A stretch of DNA of 64,000 bases, from assembly GCF_014648435.1 (NCBI RefSeq), contig NZ_BMRC01000015.1, forward strand, positions 62,001-126,000, in the 5' to 3' direction. The translations under genes were made by a program, and so were the position numbers. The notes below the pieces were generated by a model. That model saw only the letters and a list, made by a program, of their open reading frames with translations, made no database searches and was not told the DNA's origin. This DNA is from Nonomuraea spiralis (GTDB lineage Bacteria; Actinomycetota; Actinomycetes; Streptosporangiales; Streptosporangiaceae). Shown one piece after another: positions 43,178 through 51,558 of the stretch (position 1 is the stretch's first letter; every line of letters begins with the position of its first letter).

Positions 43178-44053
43178 TCAGGGATGCGTGGTGGCGACGG
43201 TAGCTACGTGGCCTCCCGTGACGCGGAGAAGGTCGAGCTTTCCCGCCTCGGTGCTGCCGGTCGCCGCCGTGTAGGTGACCATGCGCAGGTCGGCGCCGGG
43301 AACGATGAGGACGTCGCAGTCGAGCAGGATGTCGCCGACCTGAGGGTGCCGGATGGTCTTCGCGTCGGTCGTGTGGGGGGCGGCGGTCGTCCGCGCGGCC
43401 CAGTGATGAGCGAAGGCGCCGGAGGTCTCGCGTAGTTCTCGTACGAGACGATCGAGCCGGGCGTCGGTGGGATAGCGGGAGACGGCGTCCTTGAGGTCGG
43501 CGACGATCGAGGCGGCGAAGGCGTCCGGTCCGCGTTCGGACCGGACGGGGAGCATCGAGGCGCTTGCGGCGCCGTTGCCGAAGAGCGCACGGGCAAGGTT
43601 GCGCTCGGCGGCCGGGACGGCGGCGGGGTCGCCGTGCAGGGCGCTCCACATGGTGTTCCACCACACCAGGGTCCAGTCCGCGGCGAACACGCCGATCGGG
43701 ACGTCGCCGAGGCGCGAGACGAGCCGTTGGATGCCTGGGGGCACGTGGGTGTCGACGGTCCCGTCCTGCGGCGGCAGGAGCCCGGCGCTGCGGTACAGCT
43801 GGTCGCGCTCGGCGCGGGCGAGCTGAAGGGCGCGCGCGAGAGCGCCGACGACCTGGGCCGAGGGGTTCTTGGCGCGGGCCTGCTCCAGGCGCAGAACGTA
43901 GTCGACGGACAGCCCCGCCAGCTGGGCCAGTTCCTCGCGGCGCAGTCCCGGCGCGCGACGGCCGCCCGTCGCCGTGAAGCCGGCGTCGGCAGGGGAGAGG
44001 CGGTCACGCCAGGTACGCAAGAGCGCCGCGAAATCAGAGCGGGAGGCAGCCAT
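43178..44053 (-). CDS. XRE-family regulator with MmyB-like ligand-binding domain (second copy)
   Basis: A 291-aa protein starting MAASRSDFAALLRTWRDRLS. Its HTH has APGLRREELAQLAGLSVDYV, RLEQARAKNPSAQVVGALAR. The C-terminal sensor domain has GVFAADWTLVWWNTMWSALH and DVLIVPGADLRMVTYTAATG. It is a paralogue in architecture of the protein at 34141 and is divergent from an SDR gene 148 bp away, a common pairing in which the regulator represses the SDR. The longer frame to 44212 is antisense to the SDR leader. Confidence 0.87.
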   Translation of the reverse strand: MAASRSDFAALLRTWRDRLSPADAGFTATGGRRAPGLRREELAQLAGLSVDYVLRLEQARAKNPSAQVVGALARALQLARAERDQLYRSAGLLPPQDGTVDTHVPPGIQRLVSRLGDVPIGVFAADWTLVWWNTMWSALHGDPAAVPAAERNLARALFGNGAASASMLPVRSERGPDAFAASIVADLKDAVSRYPTDARLDRLVRELRETSGAFAHHWAARTTAAPHTTDAKTIRHPQVGDILLDCDVLIVPGADLRMVTYTAATGSTEAGKLDLLRVTGGHVATVATTHP

Positions 44054-44201
44054 GGACCCATTCTCGCCGTACGGCGACGAACGAGCCTGGGTACTGCCAG
44101 TCCTGGTGACGGACGGTGCACTGGCTGGTGGCGGCGCCTGAGACGAACGTGGACCTGCGCCCGAGGCGGGCGCCACCGGCGGAACAGCGAAGGAACCTGG
44201 C

Positions 44202-45128
44202 ATGAAGCACACCCTTGTGATGACGGGCGCGAGCCGCGGGATCGGTCATGTCGCCGCCCGGCACATCCTGCGCCGGTCGCCGGAGACGCATCTCCTCGTC
44301 GTCGCCCGCCCGTCCTCCGGCGCGCGGCTCGCCGCGGAGCTCGCGTCGGGCGGGCACCCGGTCTCGTACGTCCAGGCGGACCTCGGCTCGCTGGACAGCG
44401 TCCGCGCGGCCGCCATCGAGATCCGCGACCGGCTCGACGGCGGTGACCTGCCGCCACTGCGCGGCTTCGTGGGGAACGCCGGCATCCAGTACACCAACGC
44501 GCTGACCGAGGGACCGGAGGGGCTGGAGTGCACCTTCACGGTCAACGTGCTCGCCAACCATCTGTTCGTACGCCTGCTCCAGGACCGTTTCGCCGCCCCC
44601 GCCCGGATCGTGATCACTTCGAGTGACACCCACTTCGGCGACCTCAGGCACAACCTGGGCATGGTGCCGGGGCCGGTCTGGAAGTCACCGGACACTCTCG
44701 CGCGTACGGGTGCCTTCGCCGAGCCGCACACCGCGGCCGGCGGGCGCACCGCGTACTCGACGAGCAAGCTGGCCGCGATCTACCTGGTGCACGAGTACGC
44801 GCGCCGCCTGCCGACGGGGATCGACGTGGTGGCCTACAACCCGGGGTTCGTCCCCGGCACCGGCCTGGCCCGCAACGCCGATGCTTTCTCCCGGTTCGCG
44901 ATGCGGCGCATCATGCCCCTGATGAGCCTCACTCCGTTCGCCACGAGTCCCGACGCCGCCGGCCGCCACCTCGCCGACGTCGTCCTCGGCACGCTCCGGG
45001 CGCCGACCGGCTCCTACGTCGACCGCGACCGTGTGAGCCGCTCGTCGGACGAGTCCTACGACCCGCGGCGCGAAGCCGACCTCTGGAAGGCCGTTGAACG
45101 GTTGACCGCGGGCGCGTCCGGGTCGTAG
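44202..45128 (+). CDS. Short-chain dehydrogenase/reductase (extended, retinol dehydrogenase-like)
   Basis: A 308-aa SDR with VMTGASRGIGHVAARHILRR, the NAG motif in FVGNAGIQYTNALTEG, IVITSSDTHFGD and the catalytic RTAYSTSKLAAIYLV. A longer C-terminal region (RIMPLMSLTPFATSPDAAGR) gives the length of light-dependent protochlorophyllide reductase/retinol dehydrogenase-like members. The substrate is unknown. GAAGGAACC precedes the ATG. It is probably regulated by the divergent XRE gene. Confidence 0.85.
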   Translation: MKHTLVMTGASRGIGHVAARHILRRSPETHLLVVARPSSGARLAAELASGGHPVSYVQADLGSLDSVRAAAIEIRDRLDGGDLPPLRGFVGNAGIQYTNALTEGPEGLECTFTVNVLANHLFVRLLQDRFAAPARIVITSSDTHFGDLRHNLGMVPGPVWKSPDTLARTGAFAEPHTAAGGRTAYSTSKLAAIYLVHEYARRLPTGIDVVAYNPGFVPGTGLARNADAFSRFAMRRIMPLMSLTPFATSPDAAGRHLADVVLGTLRAPTGSYVDRDRVSRSSDESYDPRREADLWKAVERLTAGASGS

Positions 45129-45201
45129 CCGGAGCCTTTCGACCATGCTCGCGGACAGAGCCGTGGCCCGGCTACGGACAGGGCGGGACGATCGACTTCG
45201 A

Positions 45202-45241
45202 GGCGCCGGGCACGGCCTTTGCCGAGGCGGTGCCCGGCGCC
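45202..45241. terminator. Strong bidirectional hairpin terminator
   Basis: GGCGCCGGGCAC and GTGCCCGGCGCC form a perfect 12-bp stem around a 16-nt loop, in the gap between the convergent SDR (ends 45128) and lectin (ends 45259) genes. No T-tract is evident on either side. Confidence 0.75.
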
Positions 45242-45258
45242 GGGTGCTGTGGTCTGTC

Positions 45259-45867
45259 TTAGTTCGTCCAGCGTTCATTGACCTGGTCGTTGCAGGTCCA
45301 GAGGATCACGTTGTGGCCCCGGGCGATGCCGCCGTTGACGTTGAGGCATTTGCTCGTGCCGTGCAGGCGGAACCTCACCCATCCCGGTCCCCAAGGGTGT
45401 TCGAGGTCCCATCGCTGGTTCCAGCCGCCGTTGCAGCGGTAGACGAGGACCCACGTGCCGTTGGCGGTCTGCCCGCCGGCTGCGTCGAGGCACAGTGACG
45501 TGTTGTGGCACGGCACGATGGTGGTGTTGGTCTGGCCGCTGTGCTCCCAGCGCTGGTTCGCGCCTCCGTTCCAGGGCCAGACGATGGTCTTGGAGCCGGA
45601 TCCGCCGGCTCGGTCGACGTCCAGGACCAGTGACTGCCCGTTGCCGTTGTTGGGCCAGATCGCAAAGGGGCAATTGGCCGCCGCCTGGTCGGCCGCCTCC
45701 GCCGTGGGCTCCGGTGTCGATGACGAGCTTGGTTCAGAGACCGGTTCCGAGGCCGAGGGTGAAGGTGAGGCCGGCAGGGGATCCGCGGCGTTCGCGGCGC
45801 CGCCGTTCACCACCAGGAACGACACCAGTCCGGCCGCGAAGACGAGACTTTTGATCGCTTTTCGCAT
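45259..45867 (-). CDS. Secreted ricin-type (R-type) lectin
   Basis: A 202-aa protein with signal peptide (KSLVFAAGLVSFLVVNGGAA...), a Ser/Pro-rich linker (SPSPSASEPVSEPSSSSTPE) and one beta-trefoil domain. Three QxW-type repeats are visible: NQRWEHS, NQRWDLE and NERWTN, with disulphide cysteines. R-type lectins bind galactosides or related glycans; no enzyme domain is attached. Start 45867 is the ATG directly at the signal peptide; the longer frame to 46104 is antisense to the HxlR remnant. Confidence 0.82.
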   Translation of the reverse strand: MRKAIKSLVFAAGLVSFLVVNGGAANAADPLPASPSPSASEPVSEPSSSSTPEPTAEAADQAAANCPFAIWPNNGNGQSLVLDVDRAGGSGSKTIVWPWNGGANQRWEHSGQTNTTIVPCHNTSLCLDAAGGQTANGTWVLVYRCNGGWNQRWDLEHPWGPGWVRFRLHGTSKCLNVNGGIARGHNVILWTCNDQVNERWTN

Positions 45868-45892
45868 GACCTGCTCCCTTAGTGTGGGGATG

Positions 45893-46150
45893 GAGGTCGA
45901 GCATGCGGCGGGAGATGTTGAGCATGCGTTGAGGAACGGTTTGGCGAAGGCCGCCCGACAGCTGGAGCGAGAGGGCCTGCTGGTGCGGACCGTCCATCCG
46001 ACCGTTCCTCCCAAAGTCGAGTACACGTGCACGTACATGGCACTTGAGCTGCACGAGACCCTCCTGTCGCTGGTCGGCTGGGCCAAGAGGCACAGCGCCG
46101 ACATCGCCGACGCCCACGCCGCATACGACGCGGCACAAGCGGCGGCGCGG
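45893..46150 (+). pseudogene. HxlR-family regulator remnant (C-terminal half)
   Basis: In frame with the downstream S4 gene, the sequence encodes KAARQLEREGLLVRTVHPTV, PPKVEYTCTYMALELHETLL and WAKRHSADIADAHAAYDA. This is the recognition-wing and C-terminal helix of HxlR regulators (RRLEADGLV.RTVHPTVPPKVEYTLT). The N-terminal helices that should precede it are missing. It fills most of the 304-bp stretch between lectin and S4 genes. Confidence 0.7.
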
Positions 46151-46159
46151 CGTTCTCAG

Positions 46160-46165
46160 TACAGT
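46160..46165 (+). promoter_or_regulatory. -10-like element TACAGT for the S4 gene
   Basis: TACAGT lies exactly 6 nt before the GTG start at 46172, the spacing of a leaderless transcript. No Shine-Dalgarno sequence is present. Confidence 0.45.
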
Positions 46166-46171
46166 GTCGGG

Positions 46172-46588
46172 GTGGCAGGTGAGCAGCCGAGTGTGCGGGT
46201 GGACAGCTGGATCTGGTCGGTACGGCTCACCAAGACGCGTTCGATCGCGTCCGATGCCTGCCGGGGCGGTCACGTACGGGTCAACGGGGTGCGGGTCAAG
46301 CCGGCGCACGCCGTACGGGTCGGAGACGAGATCCGGCTGCGGCATGAGGGGCGCGAACGCGTCGTGGTCGTCTCCCGTGCCATCACCAAGCGTGTCGGGG
46401 CCGCCGTGGCCGCCGAGTGCTACGTCGACAAGAGCCCTCCGCCCCCTCCTCGGGAGGAGACGGTGACGGTGGCCGTCCGGGCTCGTGGTGCGGGCCGTCC
46501 CACCAAGCGCGAACGCCGCAACATCGACAGGCTGCTCGGACGTCCTGAGGCGGAGGGGGAGAGGCGGCGCCGGCCGCGCCCGGAGTAG
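46172..46588 (+). CDS. S4-domain RNA-binding protein (Hsp15-like)
   Basis: A 138-aa protein. The S4 domain is VRVDSWIWSVRLTKTRSIAS, GGHVRVNGVRVKPAHAVRVG, DEIRLRHEGRERVVVV; the basic C-terminal tail is GAGRPTKRERRNIDRLLGR. Hsp15-like proteins bind the large ribosomal subunit, often recycling stalled nascent-chain complexes. GTG 46172 matches the family's N-terminus; an open frame extends upstream through the HxlR remnant, but S4 relatives begin here. Confidence 0.85.
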   Translation: MAGEQPSVRVDSWIWSVRLTKTRSIASDACRGGHVRVNGVRVKPAHAVRVGDEIRLRHEGRERVVVVSRAITKRVGAAVAAECYVDKSPPPPPREETVTVAVRARGAGRPTKRERRNIDRLLGRPEAEGERRRRPRPE

Positions 46589-46716
46589 CCGGGCAGGAGC
46601 CGCAGTGGGCGGAGGCGCTTCGCTCATGTGGAGGTGTGGTCGCGGTGAGGCTGACGGGCGACGGCCGCCGAGGGTACCGGGGAGAACGGCCACCGGTGGA
46701 TGTTCGGTGCCGCCGG

Positions 46717-46722
46717 TATATT
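46717..46722 (+). promoter_or_regulatory. -10-like element TATATT for the acetyltransferase gene
   Basis: TATATT ends 6 nt before the ATG at 46729, with no Shine-Dalgarno sequence in between, consistent with a leaderless mRNA. Confidence 0.5.
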
Positions 46723-46728
46723 GGGCGG

Positions 46729-47217
46729 ATGCTGATCAGGGAAGCCACCATGGACGACTGGTCGGCCATCTGGCCGTTCTTCCGCGAGATCGTCACCGCC
46801 GGTGAGACCTTCACCTATCCGCTCGATCTCGGTCAGGAAGAGGGGCGCGGCTGGTGGTTGCTGCCCGCCCCGAACCGTACGGTCGTGGCGGTTGACGACG
46901 ACGGTGTGATCCTCGGCACCGCGAAGATGAACAACAACCAGATGGGCAACGGCTCGCACGTTGCGAGCGCCAGCTACATGGTCGATCCAGCCCATTCCGG
47001 ACGTGGTGTGGGCCGCGCGCTGTGCGAGTACACGATCGAGTGGGCCCGCGCGGAGGGTTTCCGCTCGATGCAGTTCAACGCGGTCGTGGAGACCAACGAG
47101 ACGGCGGTCCGGTTGTACCGGCGACTCGGATTCGAGGTGCTCGGCACCGTGCCGGAGGGCTTCTGGAGCCCGGTGAAGGGCTATGTCGGACTGCACATCA
47201 TGTACCGCGCTCTTTGA
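46729..47217 (+). CDS. GNAT-family N-acetyltransferase
   Basis: A 162-aa protein starting LIREATMDDWSAIWPFFREI. The acetyl-CoA-binding motif is VDPAHSGRGVGRALCEYTIE, followed by QFNAVVETNETAVRLYRRLG and a C-terminal strand HIMYRAL, as in L-amino-acid/phosphinothricin acetyltransferase-like GNATs. The substrate is unknown. ATG 46729 is preferred to 46636, which would add a 31-residue Arg-rich tail with no family match. Confidence 0.85.
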   Translation: MLIREATMDDWSAIWPFFREIVTAGETFTYPLDLGQEEGRGWWLLPAPNRTVVAVDDDGVILGTAKMNNNQMGNGSHVASASYMVDPAHSGRGVGRALCEYTIEWARAEGFRSMQFNAVVETNETAVRLYRRLGFEVLGTVPEGFWSPVKGYVGLHIMYRAL

Positions 47218-47409
47218 CGGGTTCCCGGAACACGCCCGGACGCACTGCGGGCACCGCACGCACCGCTGAACGAGCTTGCGCCCCTGCCGAGCCGATCGCT
47301 GTCTGATCCCACGAAGCCCCGGATGCTCTTTGGTGTCCAGCACGATTCGGGGGCGCCGCGCCGTGTCGTAGCGTCGCCGTGACACTTGAGCGTTCGGAGG
47401 GCTGGCACG

Positions 47410-48210
47410 TTGATCGCGATCAGGGAACTCCACGAGATCGCGGAGTTCGAGCAGGCCAGTGGCCTGTTCGACGAGATCTGGCACTTCGACCCGGAGAGCC
47501 GGCCGATCTCGGTCGAGTTGATGCGGGCGATGTCGCACGCGGGCAATTACGTGGCCGGCGCGTTCGACGACGCGGGCCGCCTGGTGGGCGCCTCCGTCGG
47601 CTTCTTCGGGGCGGGCAACACGCTGCACTCCCACATCACCGGCGCGGTGAGCGGCCACGGCACCGGCTTGCAGCTGAAACTGCACCAGCGCCGATGGGCG
47701 CTGGAGCGCGGCATCGAACGCATCACCTGGACCTACGATCCGCTGGTGCGCCGGAACGCCCACTTCAACCTGGCCAAGCTGGGCGCCCGGCCCGTGGAGT
47801 ACCTGCCGAGCTTCTACGGCGTCATGGTCGACGCCATCAACCAGGGCGGAGACTCCGACCGGGTGCTGGCCTCCTGGCCGCTGTCGGCGCCGCACGTGGC
47901 GGCTCTCGTACGGGGTGAGCCCTGCCGGCGGCCCCTCCCGGCGGACGCCGAGGTCGTGCTGGCCGACGAGGACGGACGTCCGGTGGCGTTCCACAGTGAC
48001 GCCCCCACCCTGCTCGTGGCGCTGCCGGAGGACATCGAGACGATGCGCGTCACGGATCCCGGAGCCGCCAAGGCGTGGCGGCTGGCCGTACGCGAGGTCC
48101 TGGGCGGCCTGCTCGTGGAAGGCGGCGCGGTGACCGCCTTCCACGACAAGGCGTTCTACGTGGTGGAGCGGCCCAGCCTGGGCACGGCCTCCAGCAGCGA
48201 CCGGGTGTAG
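47410..48210 (+). CDS. GNAT-like acetyltransferase (COG3375 type)
   Basis: A 266-aa protein with IRELHEIAEFEQASGLFDEI, the core SGHGTGLQLKLHQRRWALER and ITWTYDPLVRRNAHFNLAKL, typical of a predicted acetyltransferase family (COG3375) with unassigned substrate. TTG 47410 is the start, 8 nt after GGAGG; an in-frame TTG at 47386 has no RBS. Its 3' end overlaps the convergent ABC ATPase gene by 55 bp. Confidence 0.8.
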   Translation: MIAIRELHEIAEFEQASGLFDEIWHFDPESRPISVELMRAMSHAGNYVAGAFDDAGRLVGASVGFFGAGNTLHSHITGAVSGHGTGLQLKLHQRRWALERGIERITWTYDPLVRRNAHFNLAKLGARPVEYLPSFYGVMVDAINQGGDSDRVLASWPLSAPHVAALVRGEPCRRPLPADAEVVLADEDGRPVAFHSDAPTLLVALPEDIETMRVTDPGAAKAWRLAVREVLGGLLVEGGAVTAFHDKAFYVVERPSLGTASSSDRV

Positions 48211-48830
48211 TCGTGGGCGGGGGCGCCGACCACTTCCTCCGTCGGCCCCAGCTCGACGATGCGCCCGTGGTGCAGCACCGCCACCACGTCGGAGACGTAG
48301 CGCACCACGGCCAGGTTGTGCGAGATGAACAACATCGACAGCCCCAGCTCGTCGCGGAGCCTGCGTACGAGATTCAGCACCGAGCCCTGGACGGACACGT
48401 CCAGGGCGCTGGTGATCTCGTCGGCGACCAGCAGGTCCGGCTGGGCGCCCAGTGCCCTGGCGATGGCCACGCGCTGCCGCATGCCGCCCGACAGCTCGCG
48501 CGGGTAGCGCTGGGCCACCTCGGGCGGTAGGGAGACGAGCGACAGCAGATGTTCGACCGCCTCCTTGCCGCTGCCCTCGGCGATGGACGCCCCGACCCGC
48601 ATCCGGGGGTCGAGCGAGGCGTAGGGGTCCTGGAAGACCATCTGGACGCGGCTGGCGCCGGTGATGGTGCCGGTGTGCGGCACCAGGCCGCTCACCGCCC
48701 TGGCCACCGACGACTTGCCCGACCCCGACTCGCCGACCAGCCCGACGATGGAGCCGCTCGGCACTTCGAGGGTGATGTCGTCGACGGCGGTGAACGAGCC
48801 GAACCGCACTGTCAGGTTCTCGATGATCAT
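48156..48830 (-). CDS. Oligopeptide ABC importer ATP-binding protein (DppF/OppF-like)
   Basis: A 224-aa ATPase with Walker A GLVGESGSGKSSVARAV, Q-loop VFQDPYASLDPR, signature ELSGGMRQRVAIARAL, Walker B DLLVADEITSALD and switch His in FISHNLAVV. It is shorter than typical DppF (about 320 aa), lacking the C-terminal oligopeptide extension. Start ATG 48830 overlaps the preceding stop (TGATG). It is the last gene of the 12-kb peptide operon. Confidence 0.88.
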   Translation of the reverse strand: MIIENLTVRFGSFTAVDDITLEVPSGSIVGLVGESGSGKSSVARAVSGLVPHTGTITGASRVQMVFQDPYASLDPRMRVGASIAEGSGKEAVEHLLSLVSLPPEVAQRYPRELSGGMRQRVAIARALGAQPDLLVADEITSALDVSVQGSVLNLVRRLRDELGLSMLFISHNLAVVRYVSDVVAVLHHGRIVELGPTEEVVGAPAHDYTRSLLEAVPRLGRSTT

Positions 48831-50629
48831 CAGACCTCCCAGCAGGCGACCTGGTGCGCCTTGCCGTACGACGTCAATGGGGGACGCTCGCCGGCGCAGC
48901 GGGCCGTGGCGAGCTCGCAGCGGGCGGCGAAGGCGCAGCCGTCGCCCACGTCGGAGGGGGCGGGCTGCCGTCCGGGGATGCTGGCCAACGGCAGCGACCT
49001 GTCGGTTTCCATGTCGGGCAGCGAGTCGATGAGCGCCCGCGTGTAGGGGTGCGCGGCTCCGGTGGCCAGCCGTTCGACCGGCAGGTGCTCGACGACGCGG
49101 CCGGCGTACATGACGACGACCACGTCGCACAGCTCGCCGACGACGGCGATGTCGTGGGAGATGAACAGGGCTGCCGCACCGGTCTCGTCGGTGACCTCGC
49201 GCAGCAGCTTGAGTATCTGCCGCTGCACCGTGACGTCGAGCGCGGTGGTGGGCTCGTCGGCGATGAGCAGCCTGGGGGTGCCCATCAGGCCCATGGCGAT
49301 GACGGCGCGCTGCCGCATACCGCCGGACAGCTCGTGCGGGTGCCGGCGCGCCACTCGTTCGGGCGCGGGCAGGCGTACGTGGCCGAGCCGGTCGACGGCG
49401 CGCTGGTGGGCCTCCGCCTTGCCGGACCCTTGGTGGACGATCGCGACCTCGGCCAGTTGGCCGCCGACCTTCAGCGCGGGATTGAGCGAGGCCATCGGGT
49501 CCTGGAAGACCATGGCGAGCGCGGTTCCGAGCTCCTTGGGCGACATCTCGGAGATCTCCTGGCCGGCCAGCGCCAGCCTGCCCGCCGTCACCACGCCCGG
49601 GTACGGCACCAGCCCGCCGATCGCGGCGGCGGTGAGGCTCTTGCCGCTGCCCGACTCCCCGACCAGCCCGGCGATCTGCCCGGGCCCGACGGTCAGCGAC
49701 ACCCCGCGCACCGGCGTGACGCCGCCGGGGAAGGTCACCGTCAGGTCCTTGACCTCCAGCACCGCCTTGGGGTCCGGCTCACCGGGGTCGGGCGGCGCGG
49801 CGGGCCCGGCCTCGCGCGCGTGCACGGCGGTGCGGGAGGCGGCCTTGGCCAGCGCGTCCCCCAGCAGGTTGAAGCCGATGCCGGCCAGCGCGACCGCCAG
49901 GGCGGGCCCCAGTGCCACCTCGGGCGTGACGTAGATGCGGCCGAACCCGTCGAACAGCAGCCGCCCCCAGTCGAAGGCGGGCGGCTGCACGCCGAGCCCC
50001 AGGAACGACATCCCGGCCAGGCCCAGCAGTGCGCCGCCGAGCGCCTGGCTGAGGTTGAGGATGAGCGGCTCGGCGATGTTGGGCAGCACGTGTCCGGTCA
50101 GGATGCGCATGCGCGGCACGCCGAGCATCCGGGCGGCCGCGACGTAGTCGGCGCCCGCGACGGTCGCGGCCAGCGTCTGGGTGAACCGGGCGAAGCCCGG
50201 GGCGATGGCCACGCCGATGCCGAGCACCGCGCCCTTGGCCCCGAGCCCGGTGACCACTGCGGTGAACATGGCCAGCAGCAGGCCGGGGAAGGCGACGAGC
50301 GCGTTGACGGCGCCGGTGACGAAGCGGGCGCCGCGTACCGGCAGCACCGAGGGCAGCGCGCCGAGCACGGTGCCGACGGCCGCGCCGAAGAGCGTGGCCG
50401 CCAGCGCGAGCAGGAGAGAGAACCGGCCCGCGACCAGGACCCTGGCCAGCAGGTCGCGTCCCAGGTTGTCGGTGCCGAGCGGATGGGCGGCCGAGGCGCC
50501 CTGCAGGATGGCGCCCGCGTCGATCTTCTCCGCCGCCGCGCCCCAGATCGGCGGGCCTACGACGGCCAGGACCACCATGAGCGTGACCAGCACGGCTCCG
50601 GCGACGGCGGCCGGGGTGCGCAAACGCAT
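48830..50629 (-). CDS. Fused peptide ABC permease (DppC-like) and ATPase (DppD-like)
   Basis: A 599-aa fusion. Residues 1-270 are a DppC-type permease with HPLGTDNLGRDLLARVLVAG and an EAA-like loop (ARMLGVPRMRILTGHVLPNI). Residues 300-599 are an ATPase with GLVGESGSGKSLTAAAIGG, ELSGGMRQRAVIAMGLMG, LLIADEPTTALDVTVQ and the C-terminal cysteine cluster (GDGCAFAARCELATARC...VACWEV) of DppD proteins. The fusion is known in actinobacteria. Its start overlaps the DppB-like stop, and its stop overlaps the DppF-like start. Confidence 0.9.
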   Translation of the reverse strand: MRLRTPAAVAGAVLVTLMVVLAVVGPPIWGAAAEKIDAGAILQGASAAHPLGTDNLGRDLLARVLVAGRFSLLLALAATLFGAAVGTVLGALPSVLPVRGARFVTGAVNALVAFPGLLLAMFTAVVTGLGAKGAVLGIGVAIAPGFARFTQTLAATVAGADYVAAARMLGVPRMRILTGHVLPNIAEPLILNLSQALGGALLGLAGMSFLGLGVQPPAFDWGRLLFDGFGRIYVTPEVALGPALAVALAGIGFNLLGDALAKAASRTAVHAREAGPAAPPDPGEPDPKAVLEVKDLTVTFPGGVTPVRGVSLTVGPGQIAGLVGESGSGKSLTAAAIGGLVPYPGVVTAGRLALAGQEISEMSPKELGTALAMVFQDPMASLNPALKVGGQLAEVAIVHQGSGKAEAHQRAVDRLGHVRLPAPERVARRHPHELSGGMRQRAVIAMGLMGTPRLLIADEPTTALDVTVQRQILKLLREVTDETGAAALFISHDIAVVGELCDVVVVMYAGRVVEHLPVERLATGAAHPYTRALIDSLPDMETDRSLPLASIPGRQPAPSDVGDGCAFAARCELATARCAGERPPLTSYGKAHQVACWEV

Positions 50630-51558
50630 CAGTTTTCCTTGATCTTGGAGGTGGGGTCGAGCGCGCCCAGGACCAGATCGACGGCGAGGTTCACGACGAG
50701 CACGATCGCGCCGTAGACGAGGATGACGCCCTGGGCGACGGGATAGTCCTTCTGCGTGATCGACTCGACGATCTTCAGGCCGAGCCCCGGCCAGGCGAAG
50801 ACGTACTCCACCAGCACGCTTCCGGCGATCAGCGAGGTGAGCAGCAGCCCGCCCACGGTCAGCGTCGCGGTCAGCGTGTTGGGCAGCACGTGCCGCAGGT
50901 GCAGGCGGGCGGCGGGCAGCCGTTTCGACCGGGCCAGCCGCACATAGTCGGTGGCGAGCTCGCGCAGGGTCTCCACCCGGGAGATGCGGGCGATCATCGC
51001 GACCGGGCCGATGGCCAGCGCGGCCACCGGCAGGACGTACGACATCGCCCCCTCCTTGCCGGCCGGCGGGAACAGGCCGAGCCCGATCGAGAAGGCCGCC
51101 ACCAGCGCGATGGAGTAGAGGAATTCCGGGACGGCGACGGCGGTGCCGGTGACCGAGCTGAAGGTGATCTCGGTGCCCCGGTTCCGGCCGTTCTCCGTGC
51201 GGATGGCCGCCCACATGCCGAGCGGTACGGCCAGCAGCAGCGCCACCACGGTGGCCAGCAGCGCCAGGCCCAGTGTGTTGGGCAGCCGGGCGGCGATGAC
51301 CTCGCCGACCGGCTCGCCCGTGAGGAACGAGGTGCCGAAGTCGCCGGTGAAGATGTGCCCGACGTAGGTGGCGAACTGCTCGGGCAGCGACTTGTCCAGC
51401 CCGAGCAACTGCTTGCGGGCGTTGACCAGCTCGACCGGCGCGGCAGGGCCGAGCGAGGCCCGCACCGGGTCGCCGGGGATGAGATGGATCATCGCGAACG
51501 AGGCCACGAGCAGCACCGCCAGCGACACGACGAAGCGCACGAGGCGCCGTACGCTCAC
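50629..51558 (-). CDS. Peptide ABC transporter permease (DppB-like)
   Basis: A 309-aa membrane protein with the DppB/OppB opening RRLVRFVVSLAVLLVASFAM and IPGDPVRA. It has conserved LLGLDKSLPEQFATYVGHIF, GDFGTSF and the EAA loop DYVRLARSKRLPAARLHLRH, VLPN. It forms the channel with the DppC-like half of the next gene. It starts one base after the binding-protein stop. Confidence 0.92.
   Translation of the reverse strand: MSVRRLVRFVVSLAVLLVASFAMIHLIPGDPVRASLGPAAPVELVNARKQLLGLDKSLPEQFATYVGHIFTGDFGTSFLTGEPVGEVIAARLPNTLGLALLATVVALLLAVPLGMWAAIRTENGRNRGTEITFSSVTGTAVAVPEFLYSIALVAAFSIGLGLFPPAGKEGAMSYVLPVAALAIGPVAMIARISRVETLRELATDYVRLARSKRLPAARLHLRHVLPNTLTATLTVGGLLLTSLIAGSVLVEYVFAWPGLGLKIVESITQKDYPVAQGVILVYGAIVLVVNLAVDLVLGALDPTSKIKEN

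Noticed and set aside
45259..45867. Ricin-type lectin as an eCIS receptor-binding protein
   Set aside because: It carries a Sec signal peptide and is 12 kb from the locus, with no linking genes.
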